Assembly (NCBI GenBank): GCA_009996515.1
Contig: JAACZV010000003.1
Span: forward strand, 205,854 to 269,853
Length of the DNA stretch: 64,000 bases
Reading direction: 5' to 3'
Origin: Comamonadaceae bacterium
GTDB lineage: Bacteria > Pseudomonadota > Gammaproteobacteria > Burkholderiales > Burkholderiaceae_C
Part shown: piece by piece, positions 49,266 through 58,271 of the stretch
Position numbering within the stretch: the first letter of the stretch is position 1
Layout: each line of letters starts with the position of its first letter
Translations under genes and position numbers: made by a program
Notes under the pieces: model-generated
Database searches by the model: none
What the model was told of the DNA's origin: nothing
Seen by the model: the letters and a program-made list of their open reading frames with translations, nothing else

Positions 49266-49846
49266 AGGGCACGCTGACGCAGTGGGACGACGCCAAGGGC
49301 TATGGCTTCATCACGCCCGACGGCGGCGGGGCCAAGGTCTTCGTCCATGTGAAGGCGTTCGGGCTGCGGCCGCATCGCCCCTTCGTCGGCGAGCGGCTGA
49401 GCTATCGCGAGGGCCAGGACGCACAAGGCAAGAGGCGCGCGCAGGACGTGCGTGGCCTCGCGCCGCGGGCCGCGCCGCCGCCGCCTGCCCGGCGCGACGG
49501 CGGCCGCGTGCTGCTGCTGATCCCCGCCTTCGCCGGCCTGGTGCTGGCCGTCCACCTGGTCTGGGGCCTGCCCAACTGGCTGTGGGGCATCTACTCGGCC
49601 ATGAGCCTGGCCACCTTCATCACCTATCTGCTGGACAAGCGCGCCGCCGCGCGCGGCGACTGGCGGGTGGCCGAAAGCACGCTGCACGGGCTGTCGCTGG
49701 CCTGCGGCTGGCCCGGCGCGCTGCTGGCCCAGCGGCTGCTGCGCCACAAGAGCGTGAAGCCGGCGTTCCGGCGCGTCTACTGGGCCACGGTGGTGGTCAA
49801 CATCGCCGGCTTCGTCGCCGTGTTCACGCCGCTGCTGAAAAGCTGA
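49262..49846 (+). CDS. Cold-shock domain / DUF1294 membrane protein
   Basis: A 194-residue fusion. Residues 1-65 form a cold-shock-type OB fold with RNP motifs KGYGFITP and VFVHVKAF. Residues 80-194 hold a DUF1294 membrane domain with about four helices (LLLIPAFAGLVLAVHLVW, FITYLLDKRAAARGDWRV). Such fusions are widespread but functionally obscure; the soluble half would bind single-stranded nucleic acid at the membrane. It overlaps the LysR gene by 4 bp and the convergent hydratase gene by 23 bp. Confidence 0.9.
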   Translation: MKGTLTQWDDAKGYGFITPDGGGAKVFVHVKAFGLRPHRPFVGERLSYREGQDAQGKRRAQDVRGLAPRAAPPPPARRDGGRVLLLIPAFAGLVLAVHLVWGLPNWLWGIYSAMSLATFITYLLDKRAAARGDWRVAESTLHGLSLACGWPGALLAQRLLRHKSVKPAFRRVYWATVVVNIAGFVAVFTPLLKS

Positions 49847-50495
49847 ACTCACCCAGGCCCTCGATGGCCAGCGTGCCGCGGGCTTCGCCCGTGTACGGGT
49901 GCAGGCCACCCCAGGCACCCGTCGTCACGATGCAGCCGGCCAGGTCGCTGCGGTAGCGCCTGGCATGCTGCAGCCAGGCGGGCAGCACGCCGGCCGGATC
50001 GCCCAGCGAATGGCCGCCGCGGCGCACGATCTCCGGCTGGCCCGGCAGCGCCAGCCGCCATTCCAGCCGCGCCCAGTCCAGCGGCCGGTAGGGCTGCCAC
50101 TCGCCCAGCAGCAGGCCGGCGTTGGACTGGTGGTCGGCCATGCGCAGCAGCGCCGGCGCCGCCAGGCCTTCCTGCCAGCGCGAGGCGACCAGCTCGACGG
50201 CGATGCACATGGCCTCGGGCGTGCCCCGGGCGTCGACGCGCAGCGCCACCTCGGCCTCCACGCCCAGCAGCGCCGTGCCGGCCACCGGGTTCACCGGCGA
50301 ATGGCTGAACGGCCCCTGCGGGCCGGCGCCGCCCGATTTCCAGCGCTCGAAGCGCCAGCCCAGCGCGCGCGCCACACCGGCCTGCACCGCATAGGCGTCG
50401 GCCTCGGTCTGCACGGCGGCGGCCCAGTCTGCGGCCTGCAGCCGGGTGCCGTCACGGTGGCAGGCGGCGAGGGCCTGGATCAGCGCTTCAATCAT
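49824..50495 (-). CDS. 2-keto-4-pentenoate hydratase-like protein
   Basis: A 223-residue protein of the fumarylacetoacetate hydrolase / 2-hydroxypentadienoate hydratase superfamily. Conserved parts are [19 protein letters not shown], the metal-binding [22 protein letters not shown] and [13 protein letters not shown]. It is shorter than typical MhpD (about 260 residues). In meta-cleavage pathways the enzyme hydrates 2-hydroxypenta-2,4-dienoate. No other pathway gene is adjacent, although a DODA-type dioxygenase is 1 kb away. Confidence 0.84.
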   Translation of the reverse strand: MIEALIQALAACHRDGTRLQAADWAAAVQTEADAYAVQAGVARALGWRFERWKSGGAGPQGPFSHSPVNPVAGTALLGVEAEVALRVDARGTPEAMCIAVELVASRWQEGLAAPALLRMADHQSNAGLLLGEWQPYRPLDWARLEWRLALPGQPEIVRRGGHSLGDPAGVLPAWLQHARRYRSDLAGCIVTTGAWGGLHPYTGEARGTLAIEGLGEFSFSAAA

Positions 50496-50631
50496 GTCGG
50501 TGAGTGTGTGGGGTCGGGGGAGCGCCTGGCGGCCAGGCTTCGGGTGAAATCGTCACCGTGGTCGGCGGCCCTGAGGGTCGCCCTGCCACTCCCGCGCAGG
50601 GGGCGCGGCGACACCATTTTCCGGGAACCGC

Positions 50632-51561
50632 ATGGCATTGAAGTTGGGCTTGGTGGGCATAGGCAAGATCGCCCGTGATCAACACATTCCGGCGCTGGCC
50701 GCCGATACCCGCTTCGAGCTGGTGGCCACGGCCAGCCGCAATGCGCGCGTGGATGGCGTGGCCGGCTTCGCCAGCGTCGAGGCCATGCTGGCCGAGGTGC
50801 CGGAACTGGACGCCATCTCCATCTGCACGCCGCCGCAGGCGCATTTCGACGCCGCCGTCGCCGCACTGCGGGCCGGCAAGCATGTCATGCTGGAGAAGCC
50901 GCCCGCGGCGACGACGCGGCAGATCGCGCTGCTGCAGGCCGAGGCGGCGCGGCAGGGCCGCACGCTGTTCCAGACCTGGCACTCGCGCTTCGCCGCGGGC
51001 GTGGACGCGGCGCACGACTGGCTGCGCGGCCGCACGCTGACCGGCGGCCAGATCACGTGGAAGGAAGACGTGCACCACTGGCATCCGGGCCAGCAGTGGA
51101 TCTTCGATGCGGGCGGCCTGGGCGTGTTCGATCCGGGCATCAACGCGCTGTCGGTGCTGACCGAGGTGCTGGCGGACGAGGCCGTCGTCCACCGGGCCGT
51201 GCTGGAGTTCCCGGCGAACCAGCAGGCGCCCATTGCCGCCCGGCTGGACCTGCGCACGCCGGCCGGCGTCGGCATCGGGGCGGATTTCGACTTCCGCCAG
51301 CAGGGCGAGCAGACCTGGGACATCGAGCTCGCCACGACGACGGGCCGCCTGCGCCTGTCCCAGGGCGGCGGCGTGCTGGAGATCGATGGCCGGCCCGTGG
51401 CGGCCGACGCGGCGCTGGCGGGCGAGTACCCGCGGCTCTATGCCCGCTTCGCGGAACTGTGCGCGGCCGGCCGCTCCGAGGTGGATTGGCGGCCGTTCCA
51501 GTTGGTGGCCGACGCCTTCCTGATCGGCGAGCGCCGCATCGTGGCGCCGCACCAGGTCTGA
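50632..51561 (+). CDS. Gfo/Idh/MocA oxidoreductase, similar to D-galactose 1-dehydrogenase
   Basis: A 309-residue NAD(P)-dependent sugar dehydrogenase. N-terminal Rossmann motif GLVGIGKIARDQHIPALA and the Gfo/Idh/MocA EKP motif (VMLEKPPAAT). The middle segment VHHWHPGQQWIFDAGGLG, then FDPGINALS, is a pattern I associate with D-galactose/L-arabinose 1-dehydrogenases. Such enzymes oxidise the sugar to its lactone. No lactonase or dehydratase gene is in view. Confidence 0.85.
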   Translation: MALKLGLVGIGKIARDQHIPALAADTRFELVATASRNARVDGVAGFASVEAMLAEVPELDAISICTPPQAHFDAAVAALRAGKHVMLEKPPAATTRQIALLQAEAARQGRTLFQTWHSRFAAGVDAAHDWLRGRTLTGGQITWKEDVHHWHPGQQWIFDAGGLGVFDPGINALSVLTEVLADEAVVHRAVLEFPANQQAPIAARLDLRTPAGVGIGADFDFRQQGEQTWDIELATTTGRLRLSQGGGVLEIDGRPVAADAALAGEYPRLYARFAELCAAGRSEVDWRPFQLVADAFLIGERRIVAPHQV

Positions 51562-51568
51562 ACAGGCC

Positions 51569-52369
51569 TCAGCCGAACCTGAAGCTGGACGCCGTCACGC
51601 CACCGAGGAAGTCGGTCTCGTGATAGCTGCAGCTGGCGGCCTCGCCCTCGGCGGCGCCGGCGGCCACCATCAGCGGCAGCAGATGCTCCTCGCGCGGGTG
51701 GGCCAGCCTTGCGGCGGGCGCCTGCGCCCAGGCCTGCAGGCGTTCGGCGCGGCCGTCCGGCGCGGGCAGGACGGCCTGCAACCAGGCGTCGAAGGCGGCG
51801 GACGGCTCGCGGCCGGCCGGGCCGTACAGGCGCAGGTTGTGGAAGCTGAAGCCGCTGCCCAGGATGAGCACGCCCTCGTCGCGCAGGGGGGCGAGCGCGC
51901 GGCCCAGCGCCAGATGCTCGGCCGGGTCCAGGCCGCGCCTGAGCGACAGCTGCACCACCGGCACGTCGGCGTCCGGGTACATGGGCACCAGCGTGCAGAA
52001 CGCGCCATGGTCGAAGCCGCGCTGGCCGTCCCGGGCGGCGGGCAGGCCGGCGCCCTGGATCAGCGTGACGACACGCGCGGCCAGCGCCGGGTCGCCGGGC
52101 GCGGGGTAGACCACCTCATAGGTGTGCGGCGGGAAGCCGCCGTAGTCGTACAGCATGCCCGGCGCGGGTGAGTCCATCACCGTGAAGGCGGACTCTTCCC
52201 AGTGCGCCGAGACCATCAGGATGGCCCGGGGCCGCGCCGGCAGCAAGGCCGGCAGGGCCTGCAGCGAGGCCTCCAGCTTGGCGTGGGCGCGGCGGTAGTC
52301 GCCCTCCATGAACGGCCAGGGGCCGCCACCATGGGAGACGAAGAAGGTGGGCAGGCGAGGGGTTTGCAT
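51569..52369 (-). CDS. Class III extradiol dioxygenase, DODA type
   Basis: A 266-residue metal-dependent dioxygenase of the 4,5-DOPA dioxygenase (YgiD-like) family. Metal-ligand His residues are seen in FFVSHGGGPW, VSAHWEES and FDHGAFCTL, and a conserved C-terminal His in LAHPREEHLLPLMVA. The ATG at 52369 is preferred to GTG at 52375. The reaction would be ring opening of a catechol such as DOPA. Convergent with the dehydrogenase gene at 50632, 7 bp apart. Confidence 0.9.
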   Translation of the reverse strand: MQTPRLPTFFVSHGGGPWPFMEGDYRRAHAKLEASLQALPALLPARPRAILMVSAHWEESAFTVMDSPAPGMLYDYGGFPPHTYEVVYPAPGDPALAARVVTLIQGAGLPAARDGQRGFDHGAFCTLVPMYPDADVPVVQLSLRRGLDPAEHLALGRALAPLRDEGVLILGSGFSFHNLRLYGPAGREPSAAFDAWLQAVLPAPDGRAERLQAWAQAPAARLAHPREEHLLPLMVAAGAAEGEAASCSYHETDFLGGVTASSFRFG

Positions 52370-52443
52370 GCCCACAAGACTAGGCCCGCCGGCGCGGGCC
52401 GGGTTTCAGCCGGCTTGTCGGCGGCATTCGCAAAAGCCGAACG

Positions 52444-53310
52444 TCAGCCGCGACGGCGGCGGCCGGCCCACAGCGCGGCGGCGCCGGCCAGGCCCAGCAG
52501 CGCCAGATCGGCCGGCTCCGGCAGGTCGCCGCCGGGGCCGACGATGGAGGTGTCGTTGGCCAGCTGCCAGCTCAGGATGTCGTGGTTCTCCAGGCCGGCG
52601 CCGGTCGCGGCGGTGAAGCCGACATAGGCGTCATTGGTGCCCAGGATGCTGGCGATGTCGATGCTGTAGTTGGTGATCAGCTGCACCAGCGCCAGGCCCT
52701 GCTGCTGCACGCTGACGTTGAGCTTCTGGGTCGTGCCGTCGTAGTTGATGAAGGCGGACCAGACCTTGCCGTTGCTCATGCAACCATCGGCCAGGTAGCT
52801 GTTGGAGCCGAAATCGCAACTGCTGACGCCGTAGGGGCTGGTCCAGATCGCGCTGCTCAGCGAGCCGTTGCTGTCCACGCCGACGTGGTTGCTGTTGGGA
52901 TCGAAGTCGTTCCAGTAGGTGTCGAACTCGATGGCGACGCTGTTGACCACGCCCTGGTAGCCCATGCCGCCGCCGGCACCGCCCAGGCCCGAGGTGCCCT
53001 GGGCCAGCACGAAGGTGATGCCGTCCGCGGGGGCGATGCCGCCGGGCTGGGTCAGCTGGAACTGGAAGCTGGTGCTGAAGGTGGCGCCCGCGCCCAGCGT
53101 GATGGCCGTGGTGCTGTAGCCCGCGCCGGCCTGGCCCGTGCTGGCCGGCGTCAGGCGCAGCACGCTGCCGTTGACGGCCGTGTTGCCCACGCAGCTCAGG
53201 CCGCTGCCGCAGGCCCCGCTGAAGCCGCCGGCGTAGTTGATGACGATTCCGGCCTGGGCCTGGGAGGCGATGGCGGCCAGGGCGGCGGTGGCGAGCAGCG
53301 TGCGGATCAT
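52444..53310 (-). CDS. L-type (legume-like) lectin domain protein with PEP-CTERM sorting signal
   Basis: A 288-residue exported protein. Signal peptide (ATAALAAIASQAQA), then a legume-lectin-like beta sandwich: the SVAIEFDTYWND and NSNHVGVDSNGS segments are the characteristic metal-binding strands. The C-terminus has the tripartite PEP-CTERM signal: LPEPADLAL, hydrophobic LLGLAGAAALWAG, and RRRRG. The signal is normally removed by an exosortase and the protein passes to the exopolysaccharide-bound surface, so a carbohydrate-binding matrix role is likely. The exosortase gene is not in this window. Confidence 0.85.
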   Translation of the reverse strand: MIRTLLATAALAAIASQAQAGIVINYAGGFSGACGSGLSCVGNTAVNGSVLRLTPASTGQAGAGYSTTAITLGAGATFSTSFQFQLTQPGGIAPADGITFVLAQGTSGLGGAGGGMGYQGVVNSVAIEFDTYWNDFDPNSNHVGVDSNGSLSSAIWTSPYGVSSCDFGSNSYLADGCMSNGKVWSAFINYDGTTQKLNVSVQQQGLALVQLITNYSIDIASILGTNDAYVGFTAATGAGLENHDILSWQLANDTSIVGPGGDLPEPADLALLGLAGAAALWAGRRRRG

Positions 53311-53360
53311 GTTCTCTCCTCGTTGAGGCCGTTACGTTGCAAGTTCGGTGCCACCGGCCA

Positions 53361-53377
53361 TTTCTCCCCGGGAGAAA
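53361..53377. promoter_or_regulatory. Perfect palindrome in divergent promoter region
   Basis: TTTCTCCC-C-GGGAGAAA is an 8-bp inverted repeat with a single central base. It lies 51 bp before the lectin gene start and about 90 bp before mksF. It is a likely operator for an unidentified regulator; which of the two genes it serves is open. Confidence 0.5.
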
Positions 53378-53467
53378 GCGTTACGGGTCCGCCGGGCCGG
53401 GGCGTTTTGTCAAGGCTTCCGACACCCCGGGCAGCGGGTTCCCGGGCCCGTCGATAATCCGCGCCCC

Positions 53468-54775
53468 ATGTTGACGACACCCCAGGACCACGACGACGCG
53501 CTGCGCTCCGACCGCGTGGAAGACTACTTCCGCGACGGCACGGCGCCGGCCGATGCGCTGCTGTGGTGGCAGCTGGAGCACCATGACGCGCAGCAGGCTG
53601 CATTGCGGGCCTTGTTCCAGGGGCCGGCCGGCCTGACCCGGCTGCGGCTGTGGGTGTTCTTCGAGCTGATGGCGCTGCGCGAGTCGCGCCTGACGCGCGA
53701 GGCCCTGAACCAGGCCTTCCATGTGCTGCGCGACGAGGTGCTGGACAGCGTGCTCAAGCGCCTGCGCGACGCCGACCTGCTGGCCTGGGACGCCACGGCC
53801 CAGACCTATGCCGTCACGCCGCTGGCCCAGCAGATCGTGGGCCTGCTGCAGCCGCTGACGCAGGAGCAGGCCCCCGACGGCGACCTGGCCTCGCTGCTGG
53901 CCGGCGTGGCAGGTGCCCACCAGTTGGGCACCTTGCAGCCGGCCCAGCTGCAGCATCTGCTGGCGCAGCTGTCGCGCCTCTACGACGAGTTCGCCGACGC
54001 CATCGCCAGCGGCAGCGAGTTCGCGCTGCGCCGTGCCCGCACCCGCTTCGAGAAGGCGCTGACGCTGGTGGACCGCGCCGGCGAGGCGCTGGGCGCCATC
54101 ATTGCGCAGGCCGAATCGGCCGGCGAGGCGCGGCTGGAGCGCCTGGCCCGCGAGCTGGGCCTGGCCCAGGCGCGGCTGCTGGCCATGGCCAGCCAGTTCA
54201 ACCGTGCGCTGCAGCAGGCCGACCGCCAGCGCGTGACGCTGGGCTCCACCGGCATCACGACCACCGATGTGCGCCGCTGGCTGCAGGGCCAGGGCGACCT
54301 GGCCGCGCTGCTCCACGGTGCCTGGGAGCGGCCCGTGCATCCGGTGCTGGTGGCGCAGCGCGACCTGGTCGACACGGCCGAGGCCGAGTTCGAGCGCGAC
54401 CGCCCCAGGCCCGCCGAGGTCGCCGTGCTGCCGCAAGGCCAGGCCGCGCCGCCGGGCGAACTGGCCGTGCTGCAGCTGCCGCCCGAGATGGGCCAGATGC
54501 AGGCGCTGCTGAACGCCTGGACGGCCGCCGGCACGACCGAGCCGCAAGACCTGGCGCCGGCCGTTCTGGGCGGCAGCTATGCCCGCGCCGCCTACCGTGC
54601 CCAGCTGCTGCCGCTGCTGGGCGATGCCCAGGCCCGCCACCTCAAGGGCGCCACCGGCGACATGGCGCGCCAGCCCTGGTCGGTGCGCTGGTCCGCCGAG
54701 CAAGGCCCCGTGGACGACGAGTTCGTCCGCTGGATGAGCCGCGGCGTGTTGAACCCCGAACCCAATTCGCCATGA
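53468..54775 (+). CDS. mksF: MksF-like condensin kleisin subunit (JetA family)
   Basis: A 435-residue kleisin-type subunit of a Muk-like condensin. It has the expected length, is helical and Gln/Leu-rich, and starts MLTTPQDHDDALRSDRVEDY. The N-terminal part looks like a winged helix (LWVFFELMALRESRLTREAL and following). The long helical region after residue 150 (QLSRLYDEFADAIASGSEFAL) resembles the MksF/JetA core. The kleisin would bridge the heads of the SMC subunit and bind MksE. The gene order F-E-B with TGATG/ATGA overlaps supports the call more than the residue motifs, which are weak in this family. Confidence 0.78.
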   Translation: MLTTPQDHDDALRSDRVEDYFRDGTAPADALLWWQLEHHDAQQAALRALFQGPAGLTRLRLWVFFELMALRESRLTREALNQAFHVLRDEVLDSVLKRLRDADLLAWDATAQTYAVTPLAQQIVGLLQPLTQEQAPDGDLASLLAGVAGAHQLGTLQPAQLQHLLAQLSRLYDEFADAIASGSEFALRRARTRFEKALTLVDRAGEALGAIIAQAESAGEARLERLARELGLAQARLLAMASQFNRALQQADRQRVTLGSTGITTTDVRRWLQGQGDLAALLHGAWERPVHPVLVAQRDLVDTAEAEFERDRPRPAEVAVLPQGQAAPPGELAVLQLPPEMGQMQALLNAWTAAGTTEPQDLAPAVLGGSYARAAYRAQLLPLLGDAQARHLKGATGDMARQPWSVRWSAEQGPVDDEFVRWMSRGVLNPEPNSP

Positions 54776-55455
54776 GCCCACTCGACGACTCCCAGCAACT
54801 CGCCGCGCAACTGCTGGCCCGCCGCTGGCTGCCGCGCAGCCATCCCCTCGTGAAGCGCGCGCTGATCGACACCGAGTTGTGGAACCAGCTCGGCGCCCGC
54901 CTGGCCGGCGTGGGCCTGAAGCTGGTGGACAACGTGCATGCCGACCACATCGCCGTCGCGCTGCTGCGGCCGGCCGAGAGCGCCGTGTTCGGCGAGACGG
55001 GGCTGGCCGCCAACAACAACCTGGACATTCCGCGCGACGGTGTGGCGCTGCTGGTGGTGCTGTGGAGCCTCATCGTTTTACCGAAACGCCAGCGTCAGGT
55101 GGCGCGCAGCGACGCCATCCATGCGGGGCAGGGCGAGATGTTCGCCACCGACAAGCCCATGCCGCAGGCGGCCGCCGTGTCGCCGCTGATCAGCTACCGC
55201 AGCCTGCTGGCCGACTTCGGCGACCAGCTCGGCAAGAAGCTGCGGCTGGACACCAACCTCAAGCTGCTGGAGCGCCACGGCTTCATCACCCGCCGCGCCG
55301 AGGACATCGCCGAAGGCCCGCTGCTGGACCTGCTGATCGACTACGACCTGCTGGCGCCGCGCATCCTCGACGGCGCCCTGGGCGACGTGCTGGCGCGCGC
55401 CGGCCATCCGCTGCCGCGCCCCGACGAGGCCGAACAACAAGACATTGACGACTGA
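54772..55455 (+). CDS. mksE: MksE-like condensin winged-helix subunit (JetB family)
   Basis: A 227-residue dimeric accessory subunit of the MksBEF complex, which binds the kleisin and DNA. The start ATG at 54772 shares bases with the kleisin stop. The visible winged-helix-like pattern is DGVALLVVLWSLIVLPKRQR followed by LLADFGDQLGKKLRLDTN and LKLLERHGFITRR. The length fits MksE/JetB. Its stop overlaps the SMC gene start by one base (TGATG). No independent function outside the complex is expected. Confidence 0.78.
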   Translation: MSPLDDSQQLAAQLLARRWLPRSHPLVKRALIDTELWNQLGARLAGVGLKLVDNVHADHIAVALLRPAESAVFGETGLAANNNLDIPRDGVALLVVLWSLIVLPKRQRQVARSDAIHAGQGEMFATDKPMPQAAAVSPLISYRSLLADFGDQLGKKLRLDTNLKLLERHGFITRRAEDIAEGPLLDLLIDYDLLAPRILDGALGDVLARAGHPLPRPDEAEQQDIDD

Positions 55456-58271
55456 TGTTCCACCTGCAATCGCTTGAACTGCTGCACTGGGACTACTGCC
55501 AGCGCGTCACGCTGCCGCTGGACGGTGCCATCATCACCATCGCCGGGCCCAACGGCTCCGGCAAGACCACGCTGCTGGACGCGATGCGCACGCTGCTGGG
55601 CCTGGAGTGTTCGGGCGGCCGCACGTACAAGACCTATGCCCGCCATGCCAACGCCGAGACCGCCTGGCTGCGCGCACTGGTGGACAACCGGCCCCGCTCG
55701 CGCCAGAACAGCAGCCGGCCGTTCGCGTCGTCGCTGCTGTATGCCGACCAGGTCACGCTGGCCTGCCGCATCGAGCGCCACGGCGGCGACTGGGTGCGGC
55801 GCTACATCATCCTGGACGGCGTGCACGAGATCGAGCAGCTGGCCGAGAAGGGCGATCGCGACTGGCTGGGCATAGAGGCGTGGAAGAAGCGCCTGGAAGC
55901 GGCCGGCCTCACGCGTGCCATCGGCCGGGTGCTGGCGCTGGAGCAGGGCCAGACCGACCGGCTCTGCGAGCTGAGCCCCAAGGAGCTGTTGCGCCTGGTG
56001 TTCGAGGTGTTCGGCGACCAGGAGGTGCTGGACCGCTACGAACAGGCGCGCAGCCACCAGCAGCAGTTGGGCAAGGAGGTCGAGCAGGCCGGCGCCGAGC
56101 TGGCGCACACGCAGGCGCAGCTCAGCGACCTGGCCAACCGCGTCAACAGCCACCGCCAGTACCAGCTGAAGGTGCAGGAGCGCGAGCGGCTGGCCACCGA
56201 GGTGCTGCCGGTGCTGCGCTGGAGCGAGGCGCGCGAGCGCATCACCCGCGATGCGCGCGAGCTGCACCGCCAGCGCCTGTTCGCGTCGGGCGATGTGAAG
56301 GCGCTCAGCGAGAAGCGCGCGGCGCTGCATGGCCTGTTCACCGCGCAGGAAGCGGCCAAGGAAAGGCTGAAGGCGCTGGACGTCGAGCGCCGCGAGGCCC
56401 GTGCGGCCTTCGATGCGGCCCGCGAGGCCGAGCGGCCCGCCGAGGCGCTGGTCAAGCGCGAGGACGAGCTGAAGGCGCTGGCCGACGTGGAGGCCGACGC
56501 CGCCGCGCTGACGGTCAAGCTGCAGGAGCTGGCGACCGAACGCGACCGGCTGCGCGCCGACTACACCCGTGCCAGCGACAAGGCCTCGCGCGCACAGGCC
56601 CAGCTCGGCGAGCTCAGCGGCAAGCGCCTGCCACCGCCGCCGCCCGAGGTCGCGCCCATGAAGCGCGCGCTGGACGAGGCCGGCATTGCGCATTACCTCG
56701 TGGCCGACAGCATCGACATCGCCGACGAGACCTGGCGCGCCGCCGCCGAGGGCCTGCTGCGGCCGTCGCGCTGGGTGGTCGTGCTGAAGCACCGCAGCGA
56801 CGAGGGCCGCGCCTTCGACATCGCCGCCAAGCAGCGCTACCGCCACTATGTCGTCGCCGACACCTCGCCCGTCACGCAGGCGCCGGCCGGCACGCTGCTG
56901 GCGGCGCTGAACGTCAGCGCGCCGCTGCCGTCGTGGCTGGCGCGGCAGCTGGGCGGCATCCGCTGCGTCAGGTCGACGGAAGAGGGCGCCCAGGTGGGCG
57001 GCGAGTGGATCACGACGGACGCCTATTACCGCGACGGTCGCGGCGGCCGCAGCGTGTTCGTCGAGCCGCGCGACCACCAGTTCGGCGCCTCGGCCGTCGA
57101 TTCGCGCCGCGCCGCGCTGGAGGCCGAGCTGGCCCGCTGGGACGGCGAGCTGAGCCGCATGGCCAAGGCCCAGGCCGAGGTGGAGCGGCAGTTCAAGGAC
57201 GTGCAGCGCGCGGCCGTGGGCCACAAGGCGGCGCAGGAGCTGAGCGAACGCGCGGACGAATTCGCCGAGGCGCGCAGCCGGCTGCCGGTGCTGCGCCAGG
57301 CACGCGCGGAGGCCGCCTCGCGCATGAGCGCGCTGGACAGCGAGCATGAGCGCGTGGTGCGCGAATCCACCCGCAGCGAGCAGGCCTACGAAGGCGCGCA
57401 GATCGCGCTGAAGGAGGGCGAGGGCTCCGCGGCAGGCCGGCTGCGCGAGCATGAGGCCAAGCGCGAGGCGCTGCGCAAGGCGTCGCAGGAGTCGCGCAGG
57501 CAGAAACAGCAGTTTCCCGCGAGCTGGGTCACGCCGGCCGCGCTGGCCGCCTTGCGAGACGAATTCGAGAACGCCCGCCAGGCCGAGATCCGTGCCCACC
57601 ATGTGGACCAGGAACTGGAGGGCGGGCACTGGGAGGTGGATGCCAGCGTCGTGGAGCGCCATGCCCGCATGGCCGCGCAGGTGCATGAGCAGGACACCCA
57701 GCTCAGCGACCGCCGCGCCAGCAACGAGCTGGCGCGCATCGCCGCCTTCAACGCCCGCGAGCGCTACATCGACGTGATGCGCGCCACCATACGCCGCTAC
57801 AAGAAGAACGTCGCCGAGCTGGGCGAGCTGGCCGGCGTGACCGCCGAGGCCGTGCCGCCGCACCTGGACAACGACGACACCGTGCTGGCCCAGGCCGGCC
57901 TGCAGGTGAAGTTCAACTTCGACGGCAAGGGCGAGGTGGGCCTGAACGACGGCGAGGCCTCGGGCGGCCAGCAGGTGCTGAAGAGCCTGATCCTGCTGGT
58001 GGGCCTGATGAAGGACGACGAGACGCCCGGCGGCTTCGTCTTCATCGACGAGCCCTTTGCCCACCTGGACGTGCGCAACATCCAGCTGGTGGGCCATTTC
58101 CTGCGCTCGACGCGCGCCCAGTACCTGCTGACCACGCCCATCACGCACAACGTCGAGGTGTTCGAGCCCAGCGAGATCACGCTGGTGACCAGCAAGAAGC
58201 CGCGCGGCGAGCGCTGGGCGCCGCCCATCGCGGTGCTGGCGCGGCGGCCGGAAGTCTCCGCGTATGAATGA
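55455..58271 (+). CDS. mksB: MksB-like SMC ATPase (condensin, JetC family)
   Basis: A 938-residue SMC-like ATPase, shorter than MukB (about 1500) and within the MksB range. Walker A GPNGSGKTT is at residues 31-39. Two long coiled-coil arms run at about 190-395 and 560-780 around a hinge domain near 400-560. The ABC signature SGGQQ is at 836-840, Walker B FVFIDEP with Asp865-Glu866, and the switch His in TTPITHN. All ATPase motifs are intact, so the protein should be active. MksB complexes shape the chromosome; in Wadjet systems they extrude plasmid loops. Its end overlaps an unrelated thioesterase gene, and no JetD nuclease gene follows. Confidence 0.88.
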   Translation: MFHLQSLELLHWDYCQRVTLPLDGAIITIAGPNGSGKTTLLDAMRTLLGLECSGGRTYKTYARHANAETAWLRALVDNRPRSRQNSSRPFASSLLYADQVTLACRIERHGGDWVRRYIILDGVHEIEQLAEKGDRDWLGIEAWKKRLEAAGLTRAIGRVLALEQGQTDRLCELSPKELLRLVFEVFGDQEVLDRYEQARSHQQQLGKEVEQAGAELAHTQAQLSDLANRVNSHRQYQLKVQERERLATEVLPVLRWSEARERITRDARELHRQRLFASGDVKALSEKRAALHGLFTAQEAAKERLKALDVERREARAAFDAAREAERPAEALVKREDELKALADVEADAAALTVKLQELATERDRLRADYTRASDKASRAQAQLGELSGKRLPPPPPEVAPMKRALDEAGIAHYLVADSIDIADETWRAAAEGLLRPSRWVVVLKHRSDEGRAFDIAAKQRYRHYVVADTSPVTQAPAGTLLAALNVSAPLPSWLARQLGGIRCVRSTEEGAQVGGEWITTDAYYRDGRGGRSVFVEPRDHQFGASAVDSRRAALEAELARWDGELSRMAKAQAEVERQFKDVQRAAVGHKAAQELSERADEFAEARSRLPVLRQARAEAASRMSALDSEHERVVRESTRSEQAYEGAQIALKEGEGSAAGRLREHEAKREALRKASQESRRQKQQFPASWVTPAALAALRDEFENARQAEIRAHHVDQELEGGHWEVDASVVERHARMAAQVHEQDTQLSDRRASNELARIAAFNARERYIDVMRATIRRYKKNVAELGELAGVTAEAVPPHLDNDDTVLAQAGLQVKFNFDGKGEVGLNDGEASGGQQVLKSLILLVGLMKDDETPGGFVFIDEPFAHLDVRNIQLVGHFLRSTRAQYLLTTPITHNVEVFEPSEITLVTSKKPRGERWAPPIAVLARRPEVSAYE

